This document shows positions 11,272-25,248 of a stretch of 64,000 nt of DNA, piece by piece. The translations under genes and the position numbers were made by a program. Source of the DNA: Trichoplax sp. H2 (taxonomy: Eukaryota > Placozoa > Uniplacotomia > Trichoplacea); NCBI GenBank assembly GCA_003344405.1, contig NOWV01000014.1, forward strand, positions 372,001-436,000, given 5' to 3'. The notes under the pieces were generated by a model. It searched no databases and was not told the origin of the DNA. It worked only from the letters and a program-made list of their open reading frames with translations. Within the stretch, counting starts at the first letter, position 1. Each line of letters starts with the position of its first letter.

Positions 11272-14200
11272 AAAACAAAATGAATAGTATTTACTTCTTC
11301 ATTAAGTGCCTTAGTTACATGATTTGGAAGCTGTTAGATAATACTAGTATTTTGTTGATAAATTCTAGATATTCCGTGTGGTCAACTTGAAGAAATAACT
11401 CTTTAAACTTGGTAAATACTGAATTTACCATTAAAGTTCCATTGACATGAACGTACCCCTGTAATGTCATCATGTTTGCATGGACTTGTTTCACGACGTT
11501 ATGCTCTAAAAAAAGTTAATGTTGAGATGTTCGATTTCGACATGTGTTATTAATATTATATGTCTATCAAATGGAATACAATTAGATAATGATGCCATTA
11601 AGGCTTTCTTTTAATTGTATTCAGATTGATATTTGGTAATATATGTGTATCTAGGATATTTACGTTATCTCACCTATTCAGAGCATCAACTATGATATAT
11701 AACCATTTCTGGAATAATCTGGAATGTACAGTACACTTGCTGAACCGTACTTCCTGAATTTGTGTAATACAATCAGCTTTATATTGTATTCGCTTAGCTA
11801 ATGTAATTATTTAATATGAAATATACTTATGTACATTCTAGTCCTGTTTTCAATTATCCAATTGCCAAATAGTGTGTTATTATTTTTATGTGATTAAGCC
11901 GCTTATTCCGTATTTGATTATTCTTTGTCGTAAAATATCAATTCATCAACAGTATTGGTACCGTACGTCTTTTCGTCATCATATTTCACTTTATAGATTG
12001 ATTTTAACATTGCTTTATAGCGATCTACACGTCTACATATACTCTTGTACAGCATTGTATTACCATTCTGAAGTCTGCAGCTATCTGTCCTATTAGATGA
12101 TATTTCTAGTTGATGTACTATTTTTTCTTGTCTTTGCGTTTTGTATAAACATGTATAGGTATACGCGTATGTATAGTAGATACTTTCGGGTTGGAAAGGA
12201 ACCCGATTAACAAAAGTATGTAAATTTGCAGCTACTCACGAATTTCTGTATGATATTGAACTAGGTGTTTATCTTGTAAGTTATTACTATGAAAAATGCT
12301 GAATATTACTGGGCTATTTATTGTCGCCTGAGATACTTGACGACTTTATTGCTTTAGATTTTAGATGTAATTTCGGAGATATATATATTTGATACATTCC
12401 TCTCGTATTTATTTACTAAATAGATAAATGTATTCTGTATGTATATGTTATGCATCGTTTCTATGTAAATCAATGCTAGATGAGGAGGAACAGAAACACT
12501 GCTTAACTTGTATTTAAATGAAATTTACATCGACGAATCGAAGCTAATCGGATGAAAGAATTTAAAGAACGTCTAATGCAGTTCTGTATTGTACTGCTAA
12601 TATTTTACTTTGTTTTTAATTGATTGTCAAATACAATTTTAATAAAATACTCTATTGATTCAAAAATGCGATCTTTTTAGTATTTACCCAGTTCAATGGA
12701 TGCTATAGTGTATTACGAATAGATATCAATAGGCATTAGATGCGTTATTAATGCGCATTTTTTACGGCTGCTGATGTCTAAGAGGCTAGGTTCTGCAATT
12801 CTTTAGCGAATTTGGTGAGATATAGAAGAAGGATAATGCGTATCAGGCGGAAGTAGAGTCAGTCCTACGATAGACTCAATGATATCGAGTGGTGCATTCT
12901 TCGCAGTTTGCGCATAGACTTTTAGTTCATAAACCAGTAGAACTTTTAATCAGCGCCGTTATATCCGGTTAATGGTCAATTGGTTATGCTATATCTAGCT
13001 AATCATAATTCTACGATATGTTTGCAGTGGATATTGGTTGATACGAGCACATATGACCAATTCGGTCAGTATATAGTCTCGTATAGTGGGTAATTGATGA
13101 CTACGCGTACAGTATCATAGTATGAACTATGAACTGAAGCAGACTAATCGAAGTTGAACTACTGCGCTGTGCTTTTAGAGTACTACACTTTCATATCCTG
13201 TTTCAGAGTTACGTTTAACAGGTTAGGCTTTAGTGACGATCATCGAATCCGCTAAAGTATTACAACAACAGTGGATTTATGCAAGGATAAGCGAGCAGGG
13301 CATTTTATTGGTGATTATAAGAAGTTAGGAACTAGCCTGGATGAGCTTTCATCTCCTGTATAATCATTAATCATTAATATAGCCATTTATGGCATGTTTG
13401 AGCGTCTTATAATGAATGATAATCTATAACCGCAACGATGGATCCTCGCTCGCTATACAGAACGTATCAGTTTGGTAATTGAATCTGTTTTGTTAACTAA
13501 AATTAAAGTGCACAGTAGCGAGTATCACAGAGTCATTCAATGGGAGTCTGATGTAGTTTACTTACAGTATGTACTTACTATGCAGTCCTGGACAGTGTAA
13601 AGTAGTAGAAAATTAGAAATATGAGAAAAGTGGAGGCGTGTCCAGAATTTTAGGCGTGCCCTAGTGTTTTAAATGCAAATAAAGTCGGCTAACTTTAATG
13701 AATAATAAGCTGCAGTACTGTAGTGTGCAAGTGTACATGTATACTGTATAGTGCACAATCAGCTTTCTAGCGCAATGACTGTATTTGTACAATATACCTT
13801 ATGTAGTGGCGTTAAGTGCTATACTGTACTTTACGTATCATCTTGAAGTTCATCCTGATACTTTAGGCAGCCTTTAGCGCTATTATAATATAGGGAAAAT
13901 TAACGATATGCCCCTATATAATATATACAGTATAATTAATTAATTAATGAATTCTAATTCGGTTCAATAATTATGATTACATTCTACCTGATTCTACTCT
14001 AATTCTATTATCGAGGTTTATCATTGCACGCCGCGTGGTACCGCTGACGTATGCAAGCAGTTCAAGTCTTTGCCTCAGAAAAGTTACGGTACCTGAGTAC
14101 CATACTGTAGATTGTACCAATGTCCACGAGAAAAATGGCGGCCAACGGTGGACCTCTAGGGATTTGAGTAATGCAGTACAGCACTCTAGGTACTCAATCT

Positions 14201-16848
14201 GTACTGTTGTATATTGAGTTGACGCCAATATAAGAAGAAAAAGAGTCTCTGCCTACTACGGTCTAGTCAATCTGTCACATTAGAGCAAGTCTTGTTCGCT
14301 TAACTTCATCTGCCGTCAAGCATTGAACACTTTATTAGCGGAGCTAATTAAAGCATACGAGTTAAGGCATATAGCATTCACTACGACATAACCGTGTTGT
14401 TGTTGAGATACGGTATTGCAAAAGTGCAACACCATGGCCTACTGGATAATCATGATAGCGCAATGTCTTTCCATGTCCATTGTAGCGCTTCCAGTAGGTG
14501 GACACCATACAGTGTACAGTCGGATTTGTTGACCATAATTGTAATTGATTTAGAATAAACGCACAGTAAAGAAGAGAAGAGTAAACTGGCGTGTCTTGGA
14601 CAGTCTACAGTATATAGAAAACTTGTCGCAGTTGCTGCTTGAAAAAAATCCAATACAATACAAATTACTATCCGCTGGCACCCCCCGCATGCGTAAAAAT
14701 GCCCAACGTTGATGCATCCAAGCACTTGAGCATGGACTATTTTAAGGTTTCGACCAGCATCGACAGTATAGTAGGGATCGCTGATACTCTATCGTCCAAC
14801 CACTACTTCTATAGGGCCAATATCGATCTCTTGGCGTCTACATGTTACTCTCCATAGGACATATACAGTATGTACATCGATTAACTTCAACAGTGCCTAC
14901 AACGCAAGCAGTGTAGAAAGAAAAGAATTATTAATGCGCTAACCTGATCCGCTTGCTTGAGAATTCACTGAAAGTTAGACATCCATTTGCTTAACCGTGT
15001 AAAGTCGAAAATTATTGTACAACATCATTCCAACAAGATTGAAATTATAGCTATTCATTTTGTGCAGGTGCTTGCCTAAAGTGTGTAATATATATTGCGT
15101 GACTGTTGGGCAAGGCGATCCAATCCAATGAAACGACTCATCCAGAGTAAGTTAACCAGCTAAGTAACGTTAGAAGTCAATAAAGTGCAGTACGCATTTC
15201 TGTTTAGCCATTTCTCCTCAGTAAACGCACAGAATTTCAAATTGAATATGGACCCAATATCCATCATTATCTCAGTTATTTCAATAATATACATCGACCT
15301 TAATTGTACTGAGTAGAATAGAGAAGATAGGCAGATGATTAGAATTTTTGTTACTGTCTAGAGGTCATATACAGTACATACCAGTCGGTTAGCCATTGAC
15401 CGTTACGGAATGACATGTTAACAACTTTTTCAACATCACTTGAGAAAGCAAATGTTGGTTATGAATCTAAATAACGCATGAAAATTTCATACAAGTAAAT
15501 ATTGTATTTTCAAGTAGCAACTTGTACATTGTTATCACATTTTATTTATTATGGTCGCAAGGTTATTTTAGCAATCCTCTTTTAGGATGACACATCCAAA
15601 AGACGTTTTTGTTTTCTATCAACTTTACATGAAAAATGAACTTGTTATCGATTCCAACTCATCATTTATTAATACAATCGATTCATTATTTTTCCATTAC
15701 TCAACTCAAGTGTGTACACTTATAGTTACTAAATGATAGTATGAACGTGTAGGCTGAATACACTAGCTCTAGTATTGATATCTTTTCTCAGCGAAGAACT
15801 TTAATCGTCGTCTATATCTACTGTACTTACACGATGCAGTAACCAAACTTACTAGTCGTCAAAAGCTACAATTTCAACATTTTCAACGTGCTGACTTTAA
15901 AATAGACAAGGAAGCTTGTAATTATCCCTTTACTGTATGAATATTGAATGATGCGTGATGAAGGTTTGCCCGCGTTGACGATTGTGGTTTCAGCGAATTA
16001 ATAGTAATTATGCTCTGTCATTTCAGCTTATTGCACTATATAATTGAGTCAAGTGTATTTATTTTGTTAAGAAAACTCTGCATTTAACCTAATAAGGACG
16101 TCCGTTGCTAATGTTGTGATCACAATTCAAATAGAATGTAATCATTACATTACAAGTGATGCATCAGTGAGTGCTGGTAGAATTCTCGATCAACAGTACA
16201 AATTGTTCTTCTACAATCAACACGCGATAGTCTATGAATCCAATCATATTGATCGATTTGGATGCTCTCCACAGTAATATACAAGTACTTTTTTGCCTTT
16301 GATAGCTAGATGTAGAACTGTTGTGGATATCATACCTCGAACCGGCTACAAATTTCAATTGAAAACAATCACTAATTTTACTTTTAGTGAATTGAATACT
16401 GATAGCCCTATTAGCGCTGAGTCGCATCCACTGGATAGTTAACAATAATAATAATAATTCTAATTAATGAATTAATACTTAAAACGCCATACCATCTACG
16501 TGCAGTTGGTCGAGGTTGAAATTGCATTGTGTAACGTAAAGTATGTGTTTCAAAATGGCAGTAACCTATGCTATGGTTGATTCTGATGGCTAGTCTATTT
16601 TTTATTTTTTTTTTGATTTATCCAGGACCTGGATTGTACAGTACGTGTATCAATCTATCTTACGATTAAAGGTTTACCCAAAATTCAATTATTCTTTGGT
16701 GGAAAGCTAAGTGAAATCGCTCTGTCGACGTTGATCTGCGCGTATTCAATTGATTGGATTGAAGTCGCCTCCTTGTTCAAAAAGTATTTCAACCATTGAC
16801 TGTTTTCATCCAACACCTTGAGTGTGTGTGTGTGTCCATTTTCAAGTG
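11272..16848. other. Long intergenic region without recognised gene
   Basis: Begins with the probable 3' untranslated region of the carrier gene (AATAAA at 12641-12646 is the first canonical signal after the stop). Between 13500 and 14900 there are overlapping open frames on both strands in ACAGT-rich sequence, including a short frame starting AAAATGGCGGCC near 14130. None resembles a protein I know or joins into a phased exon set. A (TTAA)n stretch lies at about 13935-13950. A (TG)n tract at about 16822-16835 precedes the G-alpha start codon. Confidence 0.45.
12641..12646 (+). terminator. Candidate polyadenylation signal for the carrier gene
   Basis: AATAAA on the plus strand, the first canonical hexamer after the stop at 11271. 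The implied 3' untranslated region of about 1.4 kb is long, so an earlier variant signal is equally possible. Confidence 0.25.
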
Positions 16849-19800
16849 ATGGCCATGTTATGCTGCGCCGGTGGTAGAAATACTAGTAATGATCCTGAAT
16901 ATGACATGAAACGTCGCAATAGTAAACTGATTGATAAAGAATTATCCAAAGAGAAAAAATCTCGTGGGCGTCAAATTAAAATTTTGTTATTAGGTGCTGG
17001 CGAAAGTGGTAAGTCGACGTTTTTAAAACAAATGCGAATCATCCATGGTGAAGAATATAGTCAAAAGGATCTTATGGAATTCAAGAACCTCATTTATGGC
17101 AATGTGGTGAAAAATATGCGTGTTCTAATTACTGCAAGGGATTCACTGGGAATCAAATGGGCTAATGCAGATTATGAGGATTACGCCCAAGAATTGTTAG
17201 CAATTGATACCAAATCGACAGTATTCGATTATGCCGCATTTATGTCTTACGCTGGCAAAGTTGTCGATTTATGGCAAGATCGTGCAATACAGCAAACCTA
17301 CGACAAAAGGAATCTTTACCAGCTGGTAATGTATCCAATAAATCATTTAACAGCTTTATCGAAGCTGATATTAATTCATTATGAACTGGCATATCTCCAA
17401 TTCTGTCCACTGTTGCACAATGTTGATGATAGCCATTGTTTTCCACCGTACAGTACAGTCTACAAGTCGACTGTTCCGAATGTCAGACGATTTAGGGGGC
17501 AAAATGTTACTCTTGCCTTTCATGTCGTTCCTTGGCCTAAAATGGGCATTGTACTCGACCAGTGCATGAATGATATTTGTTTGACAAGAATCATTCTTGC
17601 CTAGGTTGCTTCTACTTCTTCTTCTTTTTCCCCCTCCCTCCTTTCTTTCTGTAATCCATTCGCTTGTACAGAGACTAATTTGCGCCTTGTTGCCTTACGT
17701 CGTCGTCTCCTCACTTTCAGCTTCATTGACTACTTTAGAAACGCCTTTGTCTACGTCATAACACGACCTGAATCTACAGTCAGTGTACGTACACTCAGTA
17801 CATTGTATTGTACAATACAATGTACTGTAATGTATGTACTGAGTTGAAAGGGGGGAAAAAAGACCTCCTCCAAACTCAATTTGCGACTACCGACCGACTG
17901 CAGTACAGACTTGAAAGTGAATTCATGCATGAGTCATACTGTACCAATATCCTGTAGTGGATGTTTCAGTACTGTAGCCAAAGAGAAAGGATGTGCAGCA
18001 CAAGACCTTGACAGTCGTAGTTGCAGTCGTCAAATGGAGTAAAAACGCAATCCCAAGCCGCTACTGTAAAACCCGATCAAAGGATGAATTGATTTTCCAA
18101 CCCGAAAGGAGTGCAATCGCCATACAAACACTGTCATTACCACAGAAAATCGGAACGATAAATGGCGCCCTCCAGTCCAGGCTTCGGGTTGATTCTTAAC
18201 CACACTCGACTAGTTGTATTGTCTTGCATTAACCACACTCGACTAATTGTACAGTATTGCATGACCCACACCGACATGGCGACATAGTGATGTTGCTGTT
18301 GGTCCACCTGCTCTCCACTTTTGGCTTGCGATGACAAGCAGACTACCAAAGAAAAGCCTCTCTCTCTCTTTTCTTGAGTAGTTGCTGCTAGAAGCTTGTC
18401 TGTGGTGCTAGAGTAGGCTTTCTACTGTACAGTAGATAGGCAAGTTTTCCACAGCTTTTATGGAGCGTTTTTGCATCGACTGTCAAAGTGTCCAGCAGTA
18501 GTTCACTCGACTGTAATGGAGTCTATTCTTGACTGTAGGTAAATTGTACCAATGCATGCATGACTGAGTCACAGGATGCCATCAACTATTCACAACAATA
18601 TCAAAATGAAATGATAATTAAGAATAAGAAATGAAAGTTTGTAGTCAATGCATCAATTCACGTAGCTTGCACGCAATCATTTTGTAACGTATTGTGCCCA
18701 ACCAACTGGACAGTACAATCCAATTCTACACATAAACTCCAATGGGGACGCGTAGTGAAGAAGAAAATGCCATTTCTCTTATGCTAGACTACAACGTCAG
18801 CGACGTAGGACAGGATGCTTGTTTTGCAAGGGTAGAATGATCGTTAAAACAGTTCATGAGCTTTCTCCACTGATGCCATCGTCTACCATTGGATTCGAAG
18901 AAATTGAAATGAAATACTCTACCTTGTATCCGACGTGCCATAGGCATTTGTTACGCTATAGAACTCCTCTTCCAACAATGGTACAGTTCAACTCATACAG
19001 GTTAAAAAAAAACATCTCCATTCTTCAACCTTGATCCTGTAGTAACCGGTCACCACTGTATGATGAAGAGGCAGAACTATAGCAAAGGAAATCCTTTGGT
19101 GCATCGGTTAAAAGTCATTTTATCGCAATCTTCTTTTCATCAAAGGGTACATCAAGCTATAATGAATGAATTCGAAAAAAACCATTTCAGTAATATGGTT
19201 GCAACAAAAACTGTCCAATTCTACCTTATAACATAGCCTAGGATACTCTCCAGTGCTCCATCCAATCCTATTGTTGATTTAGGACCTTGAGTGGGTTTAC
19301 ACTTCCAATGATAGATACGTATACAGTAGAGCAGTGGACAGGGTTAGACTTAGTGTAGAACAGACATGCAATACACTATCTACCGAATCCATAACTATAA
19401 ATCATTACTGCTAAAATTAGACTACAAGTGCAACTGTAATAATTGGCACCAACTTATCATCCTTACAATCTTCTACTTTAATCGATCCATCTCTTATAAT
19501 ATACGTACTTATGTAATCGTATCCATCTTTTCCTAGTTAAATACCCAGTAAGTGATTATCCAACAGGAGGGCATCAAAAAATAATTATAATGTCATCGAC
19601 TATTCTTGCAGTAATGGAAATCATACTACTGTAAACACTCGCTAATCTATACCGACAATAATAGAAGTATTCTCTTATGGATTGTGCATTAATGTAGTAT
19701 AGGTACTGTATCCATGTAAATTTTTCATTTATAACTCGATCCGTCTTCAGTACAGTGTGCATAAGCCCAATTTTTAGATACAAACATAGGCATAGATTAA

Positions 19801-21520
19801 TGTTTATTCTATTGCAATGCTATCCTAGAATGCTGTTATATGGCTGACCTTTCTTGACTGGAGTCGGTCAATGAGCTACACACACCAGGTCACTCCGATT
19901 CATTCTGTAATAATTACACCGTCAAATCAGATCATTTATCAAATAAGATACTTTTATAGTACAAGTCGCCACACGTGTGCAAACAAACTGCCCGAACAAC
20001 TAATAACTCAATAGCCAACTGATTAAAAAACTAGCTATATATTTGCAACGGATTCCATACTGATAACCTTAATCGCTTGACTCAATACGATCTAGACGGG
20101 TAGTAACATTGACTACACATACTACGACTATAGTCAAGGCACTAACACGGTTGTATTCATATAGAACATACATATATATATATATAATTACAACAAATGC
20201 ATAAAATGAATATTCAGTATTTTCTAATAAAGTGCTAACATACTACTTCATCAATTGGATATATTTTTTAAGCTCTCACTCTTTGTAGGATATAGTCACA
20301 TTAGAGTAAAGTAACTGCATTTTGAAAAAATTTCTTTCTTTTAAAATAGAGCGATTCAACATATTATTTCATGGATCGAATGAAAAGTCTGATGGATAAG
20401 GTAACTCAAAATTTTACTTACGTAGCTATAGCATATCATTACATTGCGTATTGACTTACAGATCTTGGTGTAAATTAATTATTAACTACTCGTTTATGAC
20501 GACATTGTAATCATTGACTTAGTAATGATTTCTACTAGTACTGATCTGCTTATATTGTAGTTCAACATGGATGTACTCTTGCCAAGTAGTAACATACGTA
20601 TATATCGTTGCTATGTGGTACACATTCTAGTCATGTAGATATTACACTTAACAGTCTAGTAGCGTTATATTGATTCATTCCTGTATCCCTTCTTACAATT
20701 ATCGCTGTCTCTTGCATTCACTTTACAAGTAGTACTATGACAAATACTAATATGGATTGGATCTCTGCTACCATCTGCAGACATGATTAAGAGTTTTATT
20801 AATGTCAACGTTTACAATACCGCTGTTTGCTATCATAAAACATAAATAAACTATAAATTTGGCTTATACTATAAAAGTCTTAAAGTTATGTTCAAATCTA
20901 AGACGCATTGTAGACTGTTGAAAGTTCTTCCAATAATTTTTTCCATATAGGCTTATGTACCAACGAAACAAGACGTTTTAAGATCACGTAAAGCTACGAC
21001 TAATATCGTTGAACTAACTTTGAATATCAATCGGGTTCCGTTCACTTTTGTCGACGTTGGTGGTCAAAGATCGCAAAGGCGCAAATGGCTACAGTGCTTT
21101 GAAGGTGTAACATCAGTTTTGTTTTTGGTTTCATCGTGTGCATACGATCAGGTCCTACTAGAAGATAATAGAACGAATCGAATTGTTGAATCCTGCCAGA
21201 TATTTGATACAATAATCAATAATAAGTTTTTCGCAAAAGTAGCCATCATCTTATTCTTCAATAAGACTGACATCTTGATAGAAAAAGTTTCACTTGTCAG
21301 CATAAAAGATTACTTCCCGGAGTTTAGCCGTGATCCTAAGAAGATTGAAGACGTTAAGCATTTCTTGATCACTATGTTTGAAAAAGTGAGCAATGATCAA
21401 AAGCGTGGACTTTATCATCACTTCACTACTGCTACTGACACTGAAAACATTAAATTCGTCTTCAATGCTGTCAGAGAAATGATCTTGGAAGAAAATATGA
21501 GTATATTGATGCTACAGTGA
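16849..21520 (+). CDS. GNA12/13: G protein alpha subunit, G12/13 class, copy 1
   Basis: Heterotrimeric G protein alpha subunit acting at the plasma membrane, usually coupling receptors to RhoGEFs. Three exons: 16849-17325, 20350-20400 and 20951-21520, giving 365 residues with both introns in phase 0. The start chosen gives MAMLCC; an upstream in-frame ATG at 16822 adds only CVCVHFQV, and the CC pair is a plausible palmitoylation site. P-loop GAGESGKST is at 49-57, catalytic Arg at 189, switch II DVGGQRSQRRKW with catalytic Gln at 215, the base-binding NKTD motif, and TATDTEN near the end. C-terminus is MLQ, as in G12/G13. SRKATTNIVE aligns with human G12 ARKATKGIVE, so the switch I glycine is Asn194. 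The 17-codon middle exon (SDSTYYFMDRMKSLMDK) was found by homology. Intron 1 holds palindromic ACAGT-type DNA. Confidence 0.93.
17796..17827. repeat. Perfect 32-bp palindrome
   Basis: The two 16-base halves (CAGTACATTGTATTGT and its reverse complement) abut exactly with no spacer. A smaller palindrome GTGTACGTACAC lies just left at 17782-17793. A further arm ATGTACTGAGT at about 17833-17843 mirrors ACTCAGTACAT on the left. The site lies in intron 1 of G-alpha copy 1 and could form a cruciform. Confidence 0.85.
18198..18263. repeat. 33-bp direct tandem duplication
   Basis: Two adjacent units starting AACCACACTCGACTA, with a few substitutions in the second copy. Located in intron 1 of G-alpha copy 1. 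No function apparent. Confidence 0.8.
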
Positions 21521-23849
21521 AATGCTTTAAGATTACAAATTACGAATTTTACTGGAAACATAAAATACTTCTCTATGTCCGTTATAGTAATGTTTACATA
21601 TCAGTAATCGATACTCTTTAGTGTATTTAACTGACCATAACAAAACTACCATCGATAGATTACACCATGGTTGATCTAATGGATAATAATATTGTATACA
21701 TAGTGGAAATAACTATTGCAATTTTTTTGTCTGCAGATTTATTCGCTTCTGTATATCGTTTAAACTTGCTTATTTTTATCATTGTATAAGCAGCACTGTT
21801 ATAAGATGAATTCGATAGTTAATTTAAAAAAAAACTCATCATTTATTTTATTTGTATCTGTTAAGGTTTACAACCATTGTAGTCGTTCCAGTATCTTATA
21901 CTCTTAACCACAATACTCATGTTGTTATTGGGCTAGTATCTGGATATATAAATTGCAATTTCTATTGTATCTGCTATGGTAAATCACTACCATATTTTAA
22001 CGTCATCAAGAATAGTTTATCATTTCTTGGGCAGAGTGATATCTATATTGTCACGCATTTAGAAAGGAACTGTCCTTATTCAAACAATTTTATCAACATT
22101 GTTTTGATATACAATTGTATTGATCTAATTAGCTATCATTTTCTACTGTGCTATCATGTACCTATCTCCTATTGTCTCTCTCATTCTTTTGGCAAGTCAC
22201 TCTTAGAAAATCTATTAATGTCTAGAATTCTACACTAACCTTCTGTTATAAATCAGTCAACTATTTTGCTCTTATAGCTAGTGTGTTGTTGTACTTGAGT
22301 AAAAGGTATCGCGTAGGAAATTTCTTTTTGCACCAAAAACGGCATATTGGAATGCCTGATGTGTATTTTAATACGACATTGAGTGTGATATAACTACTTG
22401 CTTATTTGATTATCTGTACCATTCCTCTCATGTCTCTATGAATTTTTCGGGAAACTAATAGTTAAATTATTGCTTGCTTATATTGATATACTACTCACAG
22501 TTAAGATAAAGATTGTCTTAATCATTGTATACTATTGTAGTATAGATCGAATTTTACTTTCACAAGGTTTTAATGAATATCAGGGTGTATCGTGTAGTTA
22601 TAAATTTTGATATTAAAGCTTTCTTTTATTCGGACACAAGTAGCATATAAATACTGCAAGAAATGTATCTTGATATACTTGTTAAAATCAGAAATATCAC
22701 CTTTAGTGTTGGATACAGTTAACTAGATAATTGTTTGATAAATCAAACCGAAGTTGACACGGCTTGTATGTGTTACCATAATATAACATTAATTTAAGGG
22801 AATACATGTCATTATATACTTTAAATAATTAATGGCTTTTATTTACACATAATATCAATATTGATCCCAACTTTAAATATGTGACATCATCATAAACAAG
22901 GTAGAAATCAAGATTCTGAACTACGACTTCATTAATAATACAACGGGTAATATTAGTGGACTATTGTTTTAGCCTAGATGGAGTAAAACTTAAGTAAGGT
23001 ACTGACCAATATTCAAATGATTCGACTTTCAACAAATTCTATTCAATGATTTCCTTGATTTCGTTAATTTACTTAAAGAGTATTGTATGCTACCATTCTA
23101 TTAATTATATAACATATTATATTAAAGTACTCTAGCTAAGGTACGGTAAAAATTATATGGGAAGATGTCAACCATCACTCAGACCAATAACAAATTTATT
23201 TAATGATTGTTTTCCAGTTTGATTATTCTAGTTACCAAACGCAGTATGCCATATGCGACAAATAGGAAAATACGATAAACTAAAGATTATATTCTTGCTG
23301 TTAATTATGAATGTGCAAAGCATGTTAAAAGATGCAATAACGTTCAAGATAATACCATAGTTTTATTCTTACACGTGCATTATTTCTAAAATTAATGTAC
23401 TACCTACGAGCAGTATGATTGCTAGCGAGACGATTATTCAGCAATAAATCCTTGCGGTCGAGGTATCTAAGATTAAATACTGTATATTTTATGGAATCAA
23501 TTGATGTAATTTCTTATATAACATTACTGTTACTAATAGTTACTTTACCTTTTATCGTGATATTTAAACTCCCAGATTGTATCTGTGTACTATTATTGCT
23601 TAGATAAATGCGAATAAATATCGTACCAGGACTATTAAAAGTAGCCTCTGATTTATTATTTGCAATGTTCATTGTAATATTAGATGAATGCACAGTAAAA
23701 TATACAGTATGCTGGCTGATACTTGCTAGTCTAAGGTAAACAAAAAAATTGAATACTTTCATATAATTGAAAAAGTATCAATTTCCTCATTAGTAAGGGA
23801 TTACAATCAAAGTCTATATCCATTTGCATTATGATTACAATTTATAAAC
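21521..23849. other. Region between the two G-alpha genes
   Basis: Probable 3' untranslated region of copy 1 followed by AT-rich sequence. A 128-codon open frame at 21852-22238 starts at TTG, is hydrophobic and cysteine/tyrosine-rich like random AT-rich reading, and resembles nothing known to me. No exon series found. Confidence 0.45.
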
Positions 23850-25228
23850 TAATCAATAGTTTTCATATAACCTAATAAGCAAATAGATTTGTATATTCTG
23901 GAATCTTTTATTTTAAATAAAAGATTTCAATATGATATTATGCTGTATAGCTTGAACAGCTTCTTAACGTATTAAGAGGATACATCATAAAAAGCTAACT
24001 TATTACTTCTTCAGATATTACGCTACCAAATCAGTATTCCACTAAGATCTACTCATACACATATACTATTATCCAAGCGTAGACATCCTAGATGTATGAA
24101 ATTATTTTTTCGAAATATGCGATAACAACTATTTGAGACAATAATATTTCGAGTTCGGTTATTAATTTATTTTTTTATGCATGTTTTATTTCGCAGCCAT
24201 GATGTCCTTTAGCAGAGCATAAACTTATAAAATTGTAAAGGTTAACTTTAGACTTCAATTAATCAACGCTAAACTTTTAGATTTATATCGATATATTACT
24301 AGATGATATAGCATTGAGAAAACAACACCTAAATATTAATTATCAATGATAAATAGAAGATTTCTGTCTGGTAGCGCCTTGTGGTTATTAATAACATATT
24401 AATAACGCTATGAGTGCCGTTAACTTTGATAGTAATTCGATATATATTCTTTGTTAACAATAAACTTATGCATCAGCATGCATATCAGATCATCGCTATA
24501 GGACATACAAGAAAAGAAGAATACTACAAATAGGTTGATCCTATTGATTTCAGTTGCCAGACGTATAGAAACATTATCCAGTTGGATAATTTCCCACACT
24601 ATTGTCATAACATTACCAAGTCAGCATCAGTTGTAGGGTACGTCCAATGGGGAAAGATACAACTTACTAGATAAAATCTATTTATAAAATAATTTTAAAA
24701 TTACCTTGGTATTGTGTTTTCAAAACGTATCGGACGATGACATTTGTTACACGGATATATCCAATTGATGAAAATTAGCATTATTAACAAGCTGTCTGAA
24801 TTACTGCTATATACAAAAGTATAATAACTCGTACCCTATAAGCTTTATATAGGTATTAATTTTCTTATATTAGAGCTTTAACTATTACTATAATTTTATC
24901 ATTGTCAGTATGTTTAGTGTTACACACGCGGAATATGCTTAAGTCAATGCCTTATCTTCGTTAATAGTTGGTTCATATCACTGGGAATGATAATTTGAAT
25001 AAAAATTTAAAAGTCCTTATCCAAAGAAAAAGGTTTTGCAAATTGTAATAGGATTATTGATGTACAAATAGCTAATATTAGATAAAATTTTTGTAGGCTA
25101 TTAGTATATCAAATTGAATTTCAACAAGGGATTGGTTATTAATTTTATTCTTACCCTTTCGTTACTTCAGGGCCACTTTTGATAGCCAAGCGTATCAATA
25201 CTTAAGGTAGGATTTTAAGATACTCATG
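23850..25228. repeat. Left copy of a duplicated block ending at a gap
   Basis: Near-identical to 25249-26702 on the other side of the 20-N gap, apart from scattered substitutions and small indels. The left copy runs exactly to the gap. The right copy starts exactly after it. This fits an unmerged allelic overlap better than a genomic tandem duplication. The block is noncoding. Confidence 0.85.
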
Positions 25229-25248
25229 NNNNNNNNNNNNNNNNNNNN
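25229..25248. other. Assembly gap (20 N)
   Basis: Run of 20 N joining two contigs whose ends carry the same sequence. Confidence 0.99.

Noticed and set aside
13977-14857. Several overlapping frames on both strands, including a start AAAATGGCGGCC
   Set aside because: The frame closes after about ten codons and no phased downstream exon was found; composition matches repeat islands.
16164-16445. 93-codon minus-strand frame upstream of G-alpha copy 1
   Set aside because: No motif, no partner exons, and no start context; consistent with chance.
21852-22238. 128-codon open frame after G-alpha copy 1
   Set aside because: Starts at TTG, hydrophobic and Cys/Tyr-rich like random AT-rich reading, no recognisable motif, and lies in the likely 3' untranslated region.
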